Below, one piece after another: positions 40,681-52,327 of a DNA stretch of 64,000 nucleotides (its first letter is position 1; each line of letters begins with the position of its first letter). The translations under genes and the position numbers were made by a program. The stretch is from Prorocentrum cordatum (Eukaryota; Sar; Dinophyceae; Prorocentrales; Prorocentraceae), in NCBI GenBank assembly GCA_963575745.1, contig CAUYUJ010021684.1:71315-135314 (forward strand), in the 5' to 3' direction. Under the pieces are notes generated by a model, which worked only from the letters and a program-made list of their open reading frames with translations, had not been told where the DNA came from and searched no databases.

Positions 40681-40979
40681 GCCCCCCTCTCCTCGCCGGG
40701 CTGCGCGTTCCCTGCTCGGTCCTTGTCGCCCCCGGCCCCGTCCAGGGGCGTTGAAGACCGTCGACTTCAGGAAGTGTGCGCGAGACGTTGCGGAGGCACC
40801 GCGGGTCTGCGTGGGGGAAGTGGGGACAAATGCGGGGGGGGGGGGGTATAGGATCAGGGAGGGGAAAAGGAGGAAGAGGGGAGGGCGAGGAGGAGAATGA
40901 GGTGGAGGAGGAGGACGGGAACGAGGAGGAGAGGACGACGGGGGGAGGGGAAGGGGTGGAGGGATGAGGCACACCCCCC

Positions 40980-41740
40980 ACACGTTTCGCGGCTATGGAA
41001 GCTCCATCGAAGGCCCCAGTGGCAGGGTCCACAGGCGGTCCCCCGCCCGTGTGGACACACCTTGCACACGTTACGCCGCCCCACAGGGGGCTCCGCCGGC
41101 GGCCCCAGCGGCAGGGCCCACATGTGGTCCCCCGCCACTTTCGACACACCTCGCACACGCTCCGTGGCCCCATAGGCTGCTCCATCGAAGGCCTCAGCGG
41201 CAGGGTCCACGTGCGGTTCTCCGCCCGTGCGGACACATCCCTCACACGTTTCACGGGAAGCTCCACCGAGGGTCCCAGAAGCAAAGTCCACGTGCGGTTC
41301 CCCGCCCATATCAGCACACCGCTCACACATTTCGTGGCCCCATGGGAGCTCCACCTAAGGTCCCAGTGGCAAAGTTACGATGCGGTTCCCCGCTCATGTC
41401 GGCACACCCCTCACACGTCACGCGGCCCCATAGTGAGCCCCACCGAAGGTCCCAGTGGCAGAGTTTCCTCTCGGTTCCCAGCTCATGTCGGCACACTCAT
41501 CACACATCACACGTTGCGCGGCCCCGTAGGGAGCGCCACCTATGGTAAAGTTTGCATGCGGTTCCCCGCCCATTTTGGCACACCCTTCACACGTTGCGCG
41601 GCCCCATAGGCGGCTCAACCGAAGGCCGCAGTGGCAGGATCCACATGCGGTTCCCTGCCGATGTGGGTACACACCCCACATGGTTCGTGGCCCCATAGGC
41701 AGCTCCACCGAAAGCGGCGCCCCCAACGCGGCACTCAAAT
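40980..41740. repeat. 89-bp minisatellite, nine degenerate units
   Basis: The marker block GCTCCAYCGAAGG-like starts at 41,001, 41,090, 41,179, 41,260, 41,348, 41,437, 41,533, 41,613 and 41,702. Most spacings are 88-89 bp. Each unit continues with CCCAGTGGCAGGGTCCAC, TGCGGTTCCCCGCCCATGT, GGCACACC, TCACACGTT and GCGGCCCCATAGG. Because 89 is not a multiple of three, the open frames that thread through it rotate from unit to unit and are not evidence of a gene. Confidence 0.85.
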
Positions 41741-42057
41741 TGCATATGATTGGGTCCTTCGCCAAAATAGTGTTGTGCTACATGGGATCTGAGGGCAGGG
41801 CCTCAATCAGGTGGGGCCGGGATCCGGATAAACCGTTCCAGAGCGTTCCGGAGCGCTGCGCTCTCCCCGAGGTGTCCCGGTCCGATCTTGCCCCGGTCTT
41901 GGCGTCGTCGTACTCTTATATCGGAAGCTGGAGCATATACATTACCAGTGGCGGGCTGTTTTTCAATCCCAGAACTTTTTGAGGGTCGGGGACGACGACG
42001 GGGTGGTGTGGTGTATTTTTGTTGTCCCATTTCCCGGGGGGAACATCAAAACATGGC

Positions 42058-42104
42058 CGCACTGGCTCAGGCCGCACTGGCTCAGGCCGCACTGGCTCAG
42101 GCCG
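42058..42104. repeat. 15-bp tandem repeat, three copies
   Basis: GCACTGGCTCAGGCC is present three times in perfect tandem just upstream of the LINE ORF1 below. Confidence 0.9.
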
Positions 42105-42228
42105 CTCGAAGGCCCCCGAACAGGAGCCCTGCCAGGGGTGGGGTGCCGTCTCTTACTTTTCCTCACCATCCCAGCTTTTCCCTCTTACGACCATTCCGCG
42201 CGTCACCCCCGTTTCGCCCCGGCGACCG

Positions 42229-44295
42229 ATGGCTGCTGCTGCCGCTGTGGTGGCTGCCGCGCCGGCCTCCACCCAGGCGGTGGGCGGCATCCCTGCAGAG
42301 GACGACGGCATGCAGGGCGACATCATGCAGGACACTACTTTATCTCAGCGGTTGGCGGACACCTCGTTGACGGAGACTCCTCCGGGACTGCCTGCCCCGC
42401 CGCAGCCTCAGCACATCGGGGTCTCGGACCATCTGTTCGCCTCTTACGTTGAGGACTGCATGAGCAGCGACTTCGCGGTGGTGGCGACGGGCCAGGAGAT
42501 GGTACACCTCACGCCTCGGAGTCAACTCAGCACGTGGACGAGCTTGGAGGGCGTGCTCCGCAACCTTGGCTTCCACACTGCGCACACGGACGCCTGGGTG
42601 GCCTTGGGGGTCGTTCCATAACGCAGCGGGAAGGAGCAGGTGACGGCGCTGCAACGGCGACTCGAACTGGCTCGCACGTTGCTGACCCTTGCCGACGCCC
42701 AGCGGTGGCCGGAGGGGGACGTCGAGCAGGCTGACGCGGCCGCTGGCCGTCTGGAGGCCGCTGCGGACAGCATCAGGCGGGAGCTGGCGAGCACGGGAGG
42801 GCGTGGTGGTCTTCGTGCCCCTCCGCGGCGGCTATGCCAGGAGCTGGGGACCATGGGCCTCGCCTTCCTCCACACTCTCCGGGCGGCGGACAGCGTGATT
42901 GGCACGCAGTGCTCGAATCATCTCGGGCTGACGGCGGCACAGCTGACGCCGGCGCTCTCGGCAGGAGAGGCAACGGATATGTGCCTTGCCCTGTGCTCCT
43001 CCGCATCTGACGCCTGCTGGACACGCCTGGCCGGCAAGGAAGTGATCCTGTGGTCTCCTGCCGCTGCTGAAGACTTCGGCCGCCTGCTTGGGGGCTTTGT
43101 GCGCCATCTGGGGCTGGGCCACCGCGGCACTACGCTGCAGCTCGTGTGCCCCCTCGACGAGTTACCCGGCTGCTCCACGCCTACTGCGATCTTGCAGCAT
43201 TGGGCGCACCCAGGCTTGGGAGAGCGCTGGGCGGGAGTATTGGCCAAGGTGGAGTTCATGCTACAGCCGCTGGAGCAGGTCAGCCCTGGCGGCCGGTTTG
43301 CGCAGGTATCGTGGCGACCGGTGGGCCTGCTCACCTTCCAGCACGAGGCGCTGCTCACGCTGCCGACGACGCTGACGATGGAGGAGCCCTGGAAGCAGGT
43401 CGCGGTGGGGCAGGCCACCATAAATCTTGATTTTCCGTCGCGTGCCGAAGCCCAGGCGCTCGAAGCGGCGGCTGCAGTTCTGGCAATGGGTTGGGGGCAA
43501 TCGGAACCCCGCCGAAGCCCTGCTTCGCAGAAGTCGGACCCCCGACTGCGCCTCACTTTATACTCTGGCGAGGCCTCTTGCACGGCCCTGGACGCGGCCG
43601 TCTTCGCACGTGAACTTCATAAGCTGCTCCTGCCAATGGGGGGCGTCGCTGCCCGCGGCGACATTTTCATGGACGACACAGCGCTTATCATGTCCACCAC
43701 GGGTCCGGGAGCCTTCACGGTGGCGGGGGGCAATTGCTTGGAGCTGCTTCCGCTCAGCACGAGGACAGCCGTGGCTCGCACCAGTTTGGACGAGACAAGG
43801 TGGGAGGAGGACATGAGGAACTGGCAGGCCGCAGACCCGCAGCGGTGCCTTTACCACCTTCGACACAAACGACTTGTCAACGAGGGGGGGCTGTGGGTCT
43901 CTGCTCCCGGGACGGCGAACGTCCAGCGGCAACGTGCGGCCCGCACTGATGAGGTGTCGGCTCGCCTCCTGCTGCAGCTGCATGGCCCGCCTGGCCCCCG
44001 GCCCGACCTCGTCGTGCAGGCGGCGGGCGACATGATCCACAGGGCGCTGGGCCAGCAGGTGCGGCGCATACACCAAGATGAGGCTCTGGAAGCTTACACC
44101 CTTCGGCCCGAACGTGGCACGGTGGCGGGCGCCCTCACTGGCCGGTTGGAGCTGGCTGTCCGCCCGCCTGCCGAAGCCCGCCATTTGCATGAGCGGCTCC
44201 ACGGCAGGGGCCTCCAGCTTGGGGTCGATTTGGTTTCCCTGGAGGTCCAGCTCACTCCGCTTGCAGCTCGGCCGGGAAACGGCCGCCGGTGCTAG
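42229..44295 (+). pseudogene. ORF1 of a second APE-type LINE
   Basis: The ATG at 42,229 (MAAAAAVVAAAPASTQ) starts a frame that contains SLTETPPGLPAPPQPQH, VVATGQEMVHLTPRSQLSTW and TDAWVALGVVP, meets a TAA at 42,619-42,621, and continues in the same frame to 44,295: TALQRRLELARTLLTLADAQ, RLAGKEVILWSPAAAEDFGR, LQLVCPLDELPGCSTPTAIL and a Gln/Arg-rich C-terminus. I recall similar ORF1 proteins in dinoflagellate LINEs. No zinc finger is visible and its function is unknown, presumably RNA binding. Only one nonsense codon in about 690 codons indicates a fairly young copy. It lies 74 nt ahead of the endonuclease frame. Confidence 0.6.
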
Positions 44296-44368
44296 GCGAC
44301 CCAGCCGGCCTGCACCGGAGCCCATTCGAGGCTGGTGATCTCTATATATTGTCCTCATCCGTTTTGGA

Positions 44369-45240
44369 GTGAGGCGGGTGGCTTCCACCCTCGGTGAGCA
44401 AGCTCCGCGCCACGCAGCGCCGACCCTGCCGCCGGCGGCCGTGCCGCCGCGTCTGGCAGCATCGCAGCCGCCGCCGCCGCCGTTGCAGCCCCCTCGATTG
44501 GCCCCTTCTCGGGGGAGCAGTGGCTTGGGACCGTATGCGGGCGACTTCAGAATTGCGACTTGCAATGCCCAGGGGCTCTTCGCGGCCTGCCCGCAAAGCC
44601 GCCGTGAAAAAGCAGCCCATGTTCGGCGCCTGCTGCGGGACCACGACTCTGTCATCGTCACGGAGACGCACGCATTCGACCCCTGAGGTTGAGGCGCTCC
44701 ACTCCCGCAGTGGTCAAGCTTACTTCGGCGAGTTTACGGCTTTCTGGGCGCATGGTTATGCTGCCAGGGCGGGAGTCGGCATCATTGTAACACCTGCGTT
44801 CTTGCGGCGCTTTGCGCTCAGGGCTGACTGGCGGGTTCTGGTGCCTGGGAGGGCCGGCGAGCTGTGGCTCAATGGGGACATGGGTGATCTATCATTGTTC
44901 GCCGTTTATTTCGGCACGGGCCCCGATGAACTCGACGAGGAAAACGCCACGATCACAGCCAGGACCTCCAGACACAGCATTCGCCGGGTGCTGGCGTCCC
45001 ACATCGCCCCGGGCTCGCGGCGCCTCAGCTTGGTGTTGGGCGATTTCAATTGGGTTGCGGATGGTTTGGGGCGGATTCAGATCGAGGGGCAGGTGCCGAG
45101 TGGAGGGCGGGACAGGGGGAGGAACAGCACTGGGCGCAGCAGCTGCAGGGCACCGACATGATCTTGTGGCGGCACACAGCATCCCAGACCTCCTGGCGTC
45201 GTATTTTTTTCATGACGCCCCTCTTGTAATGAATGTTCTG
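44369..45240 (+). pseudogene. Truncated ORF2 of the second LINE: APE endonuclease only
   Basis: The first frame gives FRIATCNAQGLFAACPQSRR and HDSVIVTETHAFDP (the N and ETH motifs of exonuclease-endonuclease-phosphatase enzymes) and ends in TGA near 44,686. A shift there leads to RSGQAYFGEFTAFWAHGYAA, AGVGIIVTPAFLRRF and SLVLGDFNWVADGLGR (GDFN at 45,039-45,050). The sequence is lost near 45,200, before the terminal SDH motif and the whole RT. Thus the element keeps its 5' end but lacks its 3' end. Confidence 0.7.
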
Positions 45241-45417
45241 TGATGTCTTGATTTTTTGTTACACGTTTCAACGTCTTGATTTTGGCTCAATTGACAGCGC
45301 CTTGTCAGCCCTTGATAACCACTGAGAAGCCTTGACATCCACGGCACCCATGGATTCCCGTTGTGAACCTAATTGGCCGAGCGGATTTCGGGTGACCCGC
45401 GCAGTGGGCGGGTCACC

Positions 45418-47475
45418 CCCGCGCGCGGGTGACCATGGTCACCCGCGCGCGCGCGTAGGGAGTTCTGTATCGTCCACAACAGAGAAGTCGGCGCGTCCGT
45501 CGGCCTCCAATAAAGAGCCCCAGAAATTTTGAATTCAGTTTTTGGCATCACATGTCGACTTCTCCATTGTGGACAATACCGAACTCCAACGCCCGCGCGC
45601 GCGCGTAGGGAGTTCTGCATCGTCCACAACAGAGAAGTCGGCGCGTCCGTCGGCCTCCTCAAAGAGCCCCAGAAACTTTGAATTCAGTTTTTGGAATCAC
45701 ATGTTGACTTTTCCATTGTGGACAATACTGAACTCCAACGCGCGCGCGCGCGCGCGGGTGACCATGGTCACCAGCGCGCGCGTAGGGAGTTCTGTATCGT
45801 CCACAACAGAGAAGTCGGCGCGTCCGTCGGCCTCCTTAATGAACCCCAGAAATTTTGAATTCAGTTTTTGGGATCGCATGTAGACTTTTCCATTGTGGAC
45901 AATACCGAACTCCAACGCGCGCGCGCGCACGCGCGGGTGACCATGGTCACCCGCGCGCGCGTAGGGAGTTCTGTATCGTTCACAACAGAGAAGTCGGCAC
46001 GTCCGTCGGCCTCCTTAAAGAGCCCCAGAAATTTTGAATTCAGTTTTTGGGATCGCATGTGGACTTTTCCATTGTGGACAATACCGAACTCCAACGCGCG
46101 CGCGCGCGTAGGGAGTTCTGTATCGTCCACAACAGAGAAGTCGGCGCGTCCGTCGGCCTCCTTAATGAACCCCAGAAATTTTGAATTCAGTTTTTGGGAT
46201 CGCATGTAGACTTTTCCATTGTGGACAATACCGAACTCCAACGCGCGCGCGCGCGCGCGCGCGCGCGCGCGCACGCGCGGGTGACCATGGTCACCCGTGC
46301 GCGCGTAGGGAGTTCTGTATCGTCCACAACAGAGAAGTCGGCGCGTCCGTCGGCCTCCTTAAAGAGCCCCAGAAATTTTGATTTCAGTTTTTGGGATCGC
46401 ATGTAGACTTTTCCATTGTGGACAATACCGAACTCCAACGCGCGCGCGCGCGTAGGGAGTTCTGTATCGTCCACAACAGAGAAGTCGGCGCGTCCGTCGG
46501 CCTCCTTAAAGAGCCCCCCCAGAAATTTTGATTTCAGTTTTTGGGATCGCATGTAGACTTTTCCATTGTGGACAATACCGAACTCCAACGCGCGCGCGCG
46601 TAGGGAGTTCTGCATTCGGCGCATCCGTTGGCCTCCGTAAAGAGCCCCAGAAATTTTGAATTCAGTTTTTGGAATCACTTGTTGACTTTTCCATTGTGGA
46701 CAATACCGAACTCCAACGCGCGCGCGCGCGCGCGCGCGCGCACGCGCGGGTGACCATGGTCACCCGCGCGCGCGTAGGGAGTTCTGGATCGTCCACAACA
46801 GAGAAGTCGGCGCGTCCGTCGGCCTCCTTAGCACCAGGAATTTTGAACTCAGTTTTCGGGATCGCATGTAGACTTGTCCATTGTGGACAATACCAAACTC
46901 CAACGCGCGCGCGCACGCGCGGGTGACCATGGTCACCCGTGCGCGCGTAGGGAGTTCTGTATCATCCACAACAGAGAAGTCGGCGCGTCCGTCGGCCTCC
47001 TGAAAGAGCCCCAGAAATTTTGATTTCAGTTTTTGGGATCGCATGTAGACTTTTCCATTGTGGACAATACCGAACTCCATCGCGCGCGCGCGCGCGCGCG
47101 CGTAGGGAGTTCTGTATCGTCCACAACAGAAAAGTCGGCGCGTCCGTCGGCCTCCTTAAGAGCCCCAGAAATTTTGAATTCAGTTTTTGGATCGCAATGT
47201 GGACTTTTCCATTGTGGACAATACCGAACTCCAACCGCGCGCGCGCGCGCGCGCGGGTGACCATGGTCACCAGCCAGCGCGCGCGTAGCGCGCGCGCGTT
47301 GGAGTTCGGTATTGTCCACAATGGAAAAGTCAACATGCGATCCCAAAAACTGAATTCAAAATTTCTGTGGCTCTTTAAGGAGGCCGACGGACGCGCCGAC
47401 TTTTCTGTTGTGGACGATACAGAACTACCTACGCGCGCGCGGGTGACCATGGTCACCTGCGCGCCCGTTGGAGTT
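45418..47475. repeat. Tandem array of an inverted-repeat (foldback) unit
   Basis: Eleven direct units start with GTAGGGAGTTCTG at 45,455, 45,605, 45,782, 45,961, 46,108, 46,305, 46,452, 46,600, 46,774, 46,947 and 47,102, followed by one inverted unit at about 47,296-47,435. Spacing alternates between about 147-155 and 173-197 bp, the longer ones carrying a (GC)n spacer with the perfect palindrome GGTGACCATGGTCACC. Within a unit the left arm GGAGTTCTGTATCGTCCACA and the right arm TGTGGACAATACCGAACTCC are reverse complements with few mismatches (26 of 31 over the full arm). Long open frames on both strands result from the repetition. Confidence 0.9.
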
Positions 47476-47694
47476 CTGTATTGTCAACAACCGAAGAGCC
47501 CTTAACGGTGGCCGATTTGAGTTTGAAGTTAACATGCGATTTCTTGGAATTCCACAACCGAAAAGTCGCCATGTTGGCCAAGCGCGTGGAAATTTTGACC
47601 ACGTGGCAATGCGCAACTACAAAAAGCTGCTCTTCCTCTTTTCACTTCCCCTCCTTCTTCCCCCCCCTCCCCCCTGGGGAGCGGCGCGGAAAAG

Positions 47695-48080
47695 GAAGAG
47701 GGGGGGGAGGAGGAGGAGGAGGAAGGGGAGGAGGAGGACGACGACGAAAACGACGACGAGGACAAATGAAAAAGGAGGTCGAGGAGGAGGAGGAGGAGGA
47801 GGAGGAGGAGGAGGAGCAGGGCGAGGAGGACGAGAGGAGGACGGGGACAAAGGAGAAGGGCGAGGGGGAAGCGGGAAGAGGAGGGGAGGGCGCGCGCGGC
47901 GCCGCGCGCGCGGGAACGCCGTGGCTCGAGGGCGCCCCCCGCCGACGGCGCCCGCGCGGCGGGCCCAGCCGCGCGGGCTCGGCCCAGAGAGGCTTGTTGG
48001 GGGAGGGCAGAGGACGAGGAGGAGGGGGGGAGGAGGAGGAGGAGGAGGAGGAGGAGGAGGAGGAGGAGGAGGAGGTGGAG
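47695..48080. repeat. GGA microsatellite tracts
   Basis: (GGA)n at 47,695-47,830 and 48,015-48,075 separated by a GC-rich stretch. Glu-rich frames over it are spurious. Confidence 0.9.
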
Positions 48081-48229
48081 GATGAGGACGGGGGCCCAAC
48101 GTTCGCGCGCATGCCGCGCCGCGCTGGGCACGAGCGCCAGGAGGCGCGACGTCGGAGAGGCGTCGTGGTCCAGGCAGTGCCAGGCGCGCTAGGCTATGTC
48201 TTGCTGCTCCAGTTCACCCTGGCGAAGTC

Positions 48230-48490
48230 GCGCGAGTGCCCTGTTGGGCCCCGCGCGGCTTCAGGGTGGACGTGCCGCCGCCGAGCAGCGGCGGCATGTG
48301 GTTTGTGCACGCCGATCTTGTTGCAGGCGCGTTTTCCCCCACCCCTCCTTTTTTTGGTTGTGTGTTGTTTTGTTGTGGTTCCCCTTAGGCATCCTCGTCC
48401 CCCTGCGCGAGCACGGGTGGCTCACCCAGGCCATCCTGCTCTACTGGTGGCGCCTCCCAGGGAGGCGCCTCATATGCCAGCAGGGTTAAT
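48230..48490 (+). other. Two candidate exons joined by a 62-bp GC-AG intron
   Basis: The frame before 48,326 reads VDVPPPSSGGMWFVHADLVA. A GC donor at 48,327 and an AG acceptor at 48,387-48,388 define a 62-bp pyrimidine-rich intron. The next exon continues in phase as GILVPLREHGWLTQAILLYW then WRL. The product would have a hydrophobic segment. No family is recognised, and the relation to the gene starting at 48.8 kb is unknown. Confidence 0.35.
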
Positions 48491-48574
48491 CATTGTCTAC
48501 GACTTCGCGGGCCTGGTCAGGCAGCCGCTCGGCGTTTGACTGCAGGCTTCACAGAAGAGACACAACAAAAAAAT

Positions 48575-48780
48575 ACGAGGGGGAGGAGGAAAGGGGAGGA
48601 GGAAGAGGAGGAGGAGGAGGAGGATCGAAGAGGAAACCGAAGAGGAGGAAACGAGCGGGAACGGGGAGGGGCAGGAGGAGGAACGGCCATGTTTGGAATT
48701 GAGGAGAAGGAGGCAGGAGGAGGAGGGGGAGGCAGGAGGATGAGGAGGAGAGGGAGGAGAAGGAAGGGCAGCTGGGAGGG
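48575..48780. repeat. GGA-rich purine tract
   Basis: A/G-only or nearly so, (GGA)n with AAAGG interruptions, directly upstream of the candidate first exon of the next gene. Confidence 0.85.
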
Positions 48781-48796
48781 GGGCATCGCCAGGCCC

Positions 48797-48960
48797 ATGT
48801 CGGGTCGCAAGCCCGCGCCCTGCGTGCGCGAGAAGACGGCGGAGGTGGAGGTGAGCGCGGTGGCCGACGTCGGCCCAGGGGGGGCGCTCCGGTAGTAAGG
48901 AGACAGCGGTGGCGAGGAGAAGAATGGTGATGATGCTGATGCTGATGATGATGATGATGA

Positions 48961-48996
<36 letters not shown>

Positions 48997-49017
48997 TGAT
49001 TTTGATGATGATGATGT

Positions 49018-49052
<35 letters not shown>

Positions 49053-51484
49053 GTGGCGATAACGATGATGAGGAGGGGGATGGCGAAAAGAAGGAGGAGA
49101 ATGAAGAGGAGGAATATGAGGATGATGAGGATGAGGATGATGAGGAGGATGATGAGGATGAGGATGATGAGGAGGATGATGAGGATGAGGATGAGGATGA
49201 TGAGGATGATGAGGATGAGGACGACGACGGCGCTAGCCACCCCCCTCCCGCGCCCCGCGCGCAGGTCCTCTACAACAGCTGGGAGAGCCACTGGCCGCTC
49301 TACGACGGCGCCTCTAGTGGACGGGGATGGGCTGGAATGATGAGGACGATGAGGGAGGAAGATGGAGGAGGGAGGAGGGATGAGGAGAAGGGGACGAGGA
49401 CGATGATGAGCAGGCGCAGGAGAAGGAGAATGAGGAGGGGGGAAGAGGAGGAGCTGGAGGAGCAGCAGGAGAGAAGAAGATGAAGATGATGAGGAGGAGG
49501 AGGAGCAGCGGCGTCAAGAGGGGCAGGAGCAGGAGGAGGAGGAGTGAGAGGAGACGGTGAAAGACGGCCTCGAGGCTACGCAGGTGTGCCTCAGTTCAGC
49601 TACAGCCCGAAGAAGTTCGGGGACAGACCTCATTATGAGGAGATCGAGGCGCTCGGCCAGGGGGGGTGGGATGAGGGATGGCACGACGATCGACCGTGAG
49701 ATCGATTGAATGAGGTTGACAATGAGGTCGATGGTGAGATCGAGTGGGATCGATCGATCGTGAGATGGATCGCGAGATCGATCGTGAGAGTGATAGTGGG
49801 ATCGATAGTGGGAGCGACCGTGAGATCGATCGTGAGCTCGATCGTGAGATCGATAATGTGTTGGATTGTGAGATCGATAGTGGTATCTGCCGTGGTATTG
49901 ATCGCCAGATCGAGCGTGAGATCGATTGTCGCATCGATTGTGAGATCGATCTCTTCCTCCTCTATTTCTCCTCTCTTCCTCCTCTATGCCTCCTCAGGTG
50001 TTCGACGCCCCGGTCAAGAACTTGAACGCAGTCGGCGACGGCATGCGGTTCAAGCAGTCACTGATGCAGGCTGCTCCGGGGGGGCGGGGGCGGGGGTGGG
50101 GGAAGGGGGTAAGAGGATGAGGATGAGGGGGTAAGAGCGGTGAGGATGAGGAAGAGAATGATGGGGGTCAGAGGATAAGGATGATGGAGGATGAGGGGGG
50201 CCTGGATGAGGGAGGATGAGGGGATGATGTGGGAGGATGAGGAAGAAGATGAGGGGGAAGAGAATGAGGGTGATAGGAGGAGGATGGGGGGTCAGAGGAT
50301 GAGGATGAGGCTGGGGGAGGTGCCTCCGGCAAGATCCACGACGACGGCGACGCTCCACGACGAGGGGCGACGACGACTGTTTTTTCAACCGCATGTGAAA
50401 AAAAACAAACAAAACACGACGACGACGATGAATTGCAGGAAGGGCGAGGTGGCAGGATCCCCCCCTTCCGCTAGGCGGCGTGGTCAGCAGCGTTCGAGGC
50501 GCAGTTCGTCCTGGAGGCAAAGATGAAGGCGGGCAAGAAGCCTAGCAGTGCGAAGGTGGAGGCTGTAAGGCTCTCGATCGCGGGGGCAGGAGGAGCGAGG
50601 GGGCAGGGGGAGAAAAGAAGGGGTGAGGAAGGGAGAGTGGCAGGATAGAAGGAGGAGTGACTGCGGAGAAAAAAGAGACGGAAGAAAAATACGAGGGTAG
50701 GGGGTGAGGGACGATAAGACAATGAGGGAGGCTGAGGATGAGCATGACGACGAGGATGAGTGATGGTAAGACGATGAGGGACGTTGCGGAGGTAAGACGA
50801 GGGACGTGGATGAGACCGTTCGGGAGAGGTTGAGGGACGAGGGGGAGGATGGTAAGACCTGGAAGGGGGGTGGATCTGATTGAAGAACGAGATTGCGCGC
50901 AGGTTTCTTCAAGCACGATGCGTTCGGATGATGTTTAGCCACTGGAAGAGGCACGTCGAGCCGAACCTGCAGCAGTGCGAGGAGCAGGAGGAGGCGCGCA
51001 GTTTTGTCTTGAGCTCGCTGGGGGCACGACGAGGATGGGAGGATGAGGATGGTGATGATGATGATGAGGAGGAGGGGCGATGAAGATGAGGATGAGGAGT
51101 AGGGGGATGCCCTCCCCTGCCAGGCTGAAGCCATCTCTTCGTCGTCGTCGCCCTCGTCGCCGTCGTCGTCTGCGTCCTAGGCGGGCGAAGGTGTTGGGGC
51201 AGAATGCGTCCTGGATATTCCCGTCACAACGCCTCCTGGATTTATCTGCTTCGTCGTCGCCGCCGCCGTCGTCGCCGCCGTCGCCGTCGTCGTCAGATGA
51301 GGGTGATGATGAGGGTGAGGACGATGAGGATGAGGATGGTGAGGATGATGATGATGATGAGGAGGAGGATGAGGAGGATGATTACGAGGAGGATGAGGAT
51401 GAGGAGGATGAGGATGAGGAGAGAGGACGAATCTGAGGATGAGGAGTTGGGGAATGCCATCCCCTGCCAGGCTGGAGTCATCTC

Positions 51485-51532
<48 letters not shown>

Positions 51533-52294
51533 TGCGTCTTAGACAGGCGAAGGTGTTGGGGCAACATGAGCTATGGATTTTCCTGCTTCGTCGTCGTCGT
51601 CGTCGTCGTCGTCCTCGGGCAGAGCCTCGACTCTCCGTAGCCGTATTGGCCCAGCCCGTCGGCCATGCAGGGCCCGCGCGTCGTGCCGATCTCGGAGGCG
51701 GTCGCGGCAGCAAAGCGGCGGCGCGCCGCGGCGGAGCCGACGCCGCATCGGGCGGCGGCGGGGCCCGTGCGCGACCAAGTGGTGCCGCCGCGCGGGCCTC
51801 GGGTGGTGCCGCCGCGCGGGGCCCGAGTGGTGCCGCCGCCGCCATTCGAGGCGCCTGCGGCGAAGGCGCGGCCGCGGCGCGGAGGCCGAGGGGCTGCGCG
51901 GCGCCGCGAAGCCAAGGGCGCGGCCATCGACGCGGAGGCCGAGGGGCTGCGCCGCGAAGCCGACGCGGCCGTCGACGCGGAGGCCGAGGGGCTGCGCCGC
52001 GAAGCCGACGCGGCCGTCGACGCGGAGGCCGAGGGGCTGCGCCGCGAAGCTGACGCCGCGCGTGGAGCGGCTGGTGGAGCTGACGCGGCCGTCGGCGCGG
52101 AGGCCGAGGGGCAAGGCGCCGACGCGGCCGTCGGCGCGGCTGGTGGAACTGGTGCGGCCGTCGGCGCGGATCTGGGCCGCGCGTACGGGTTCCTCTGAGC
52201 CGCGCTGGGGCGGCTCCGCGGCCCCGTGAGCGCCTCCCCACAGGAGGAAAAGGACGAGGACGAGGAGAGGAGGAGGGGGATGCGGAGGGGGAGG

Positions 52295-52327
<33 letters not shown>

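Noticed and set aside
40964-41609. Frames with repeated Cys-pair or PHTS-type peptides in the minisatellite
   Set aside because: The repeat period is about 89 bp, not a multiple of three, so peptides recur only by frame rotation. No start or codon bias.
45369-47505. Repeated EFGIVHNGKV / FCIVHNREV proteins on both strands
   Set aside because: Both peptides arise from the two inverted arms of the same satellite unit. There is no independent evidence of translation.
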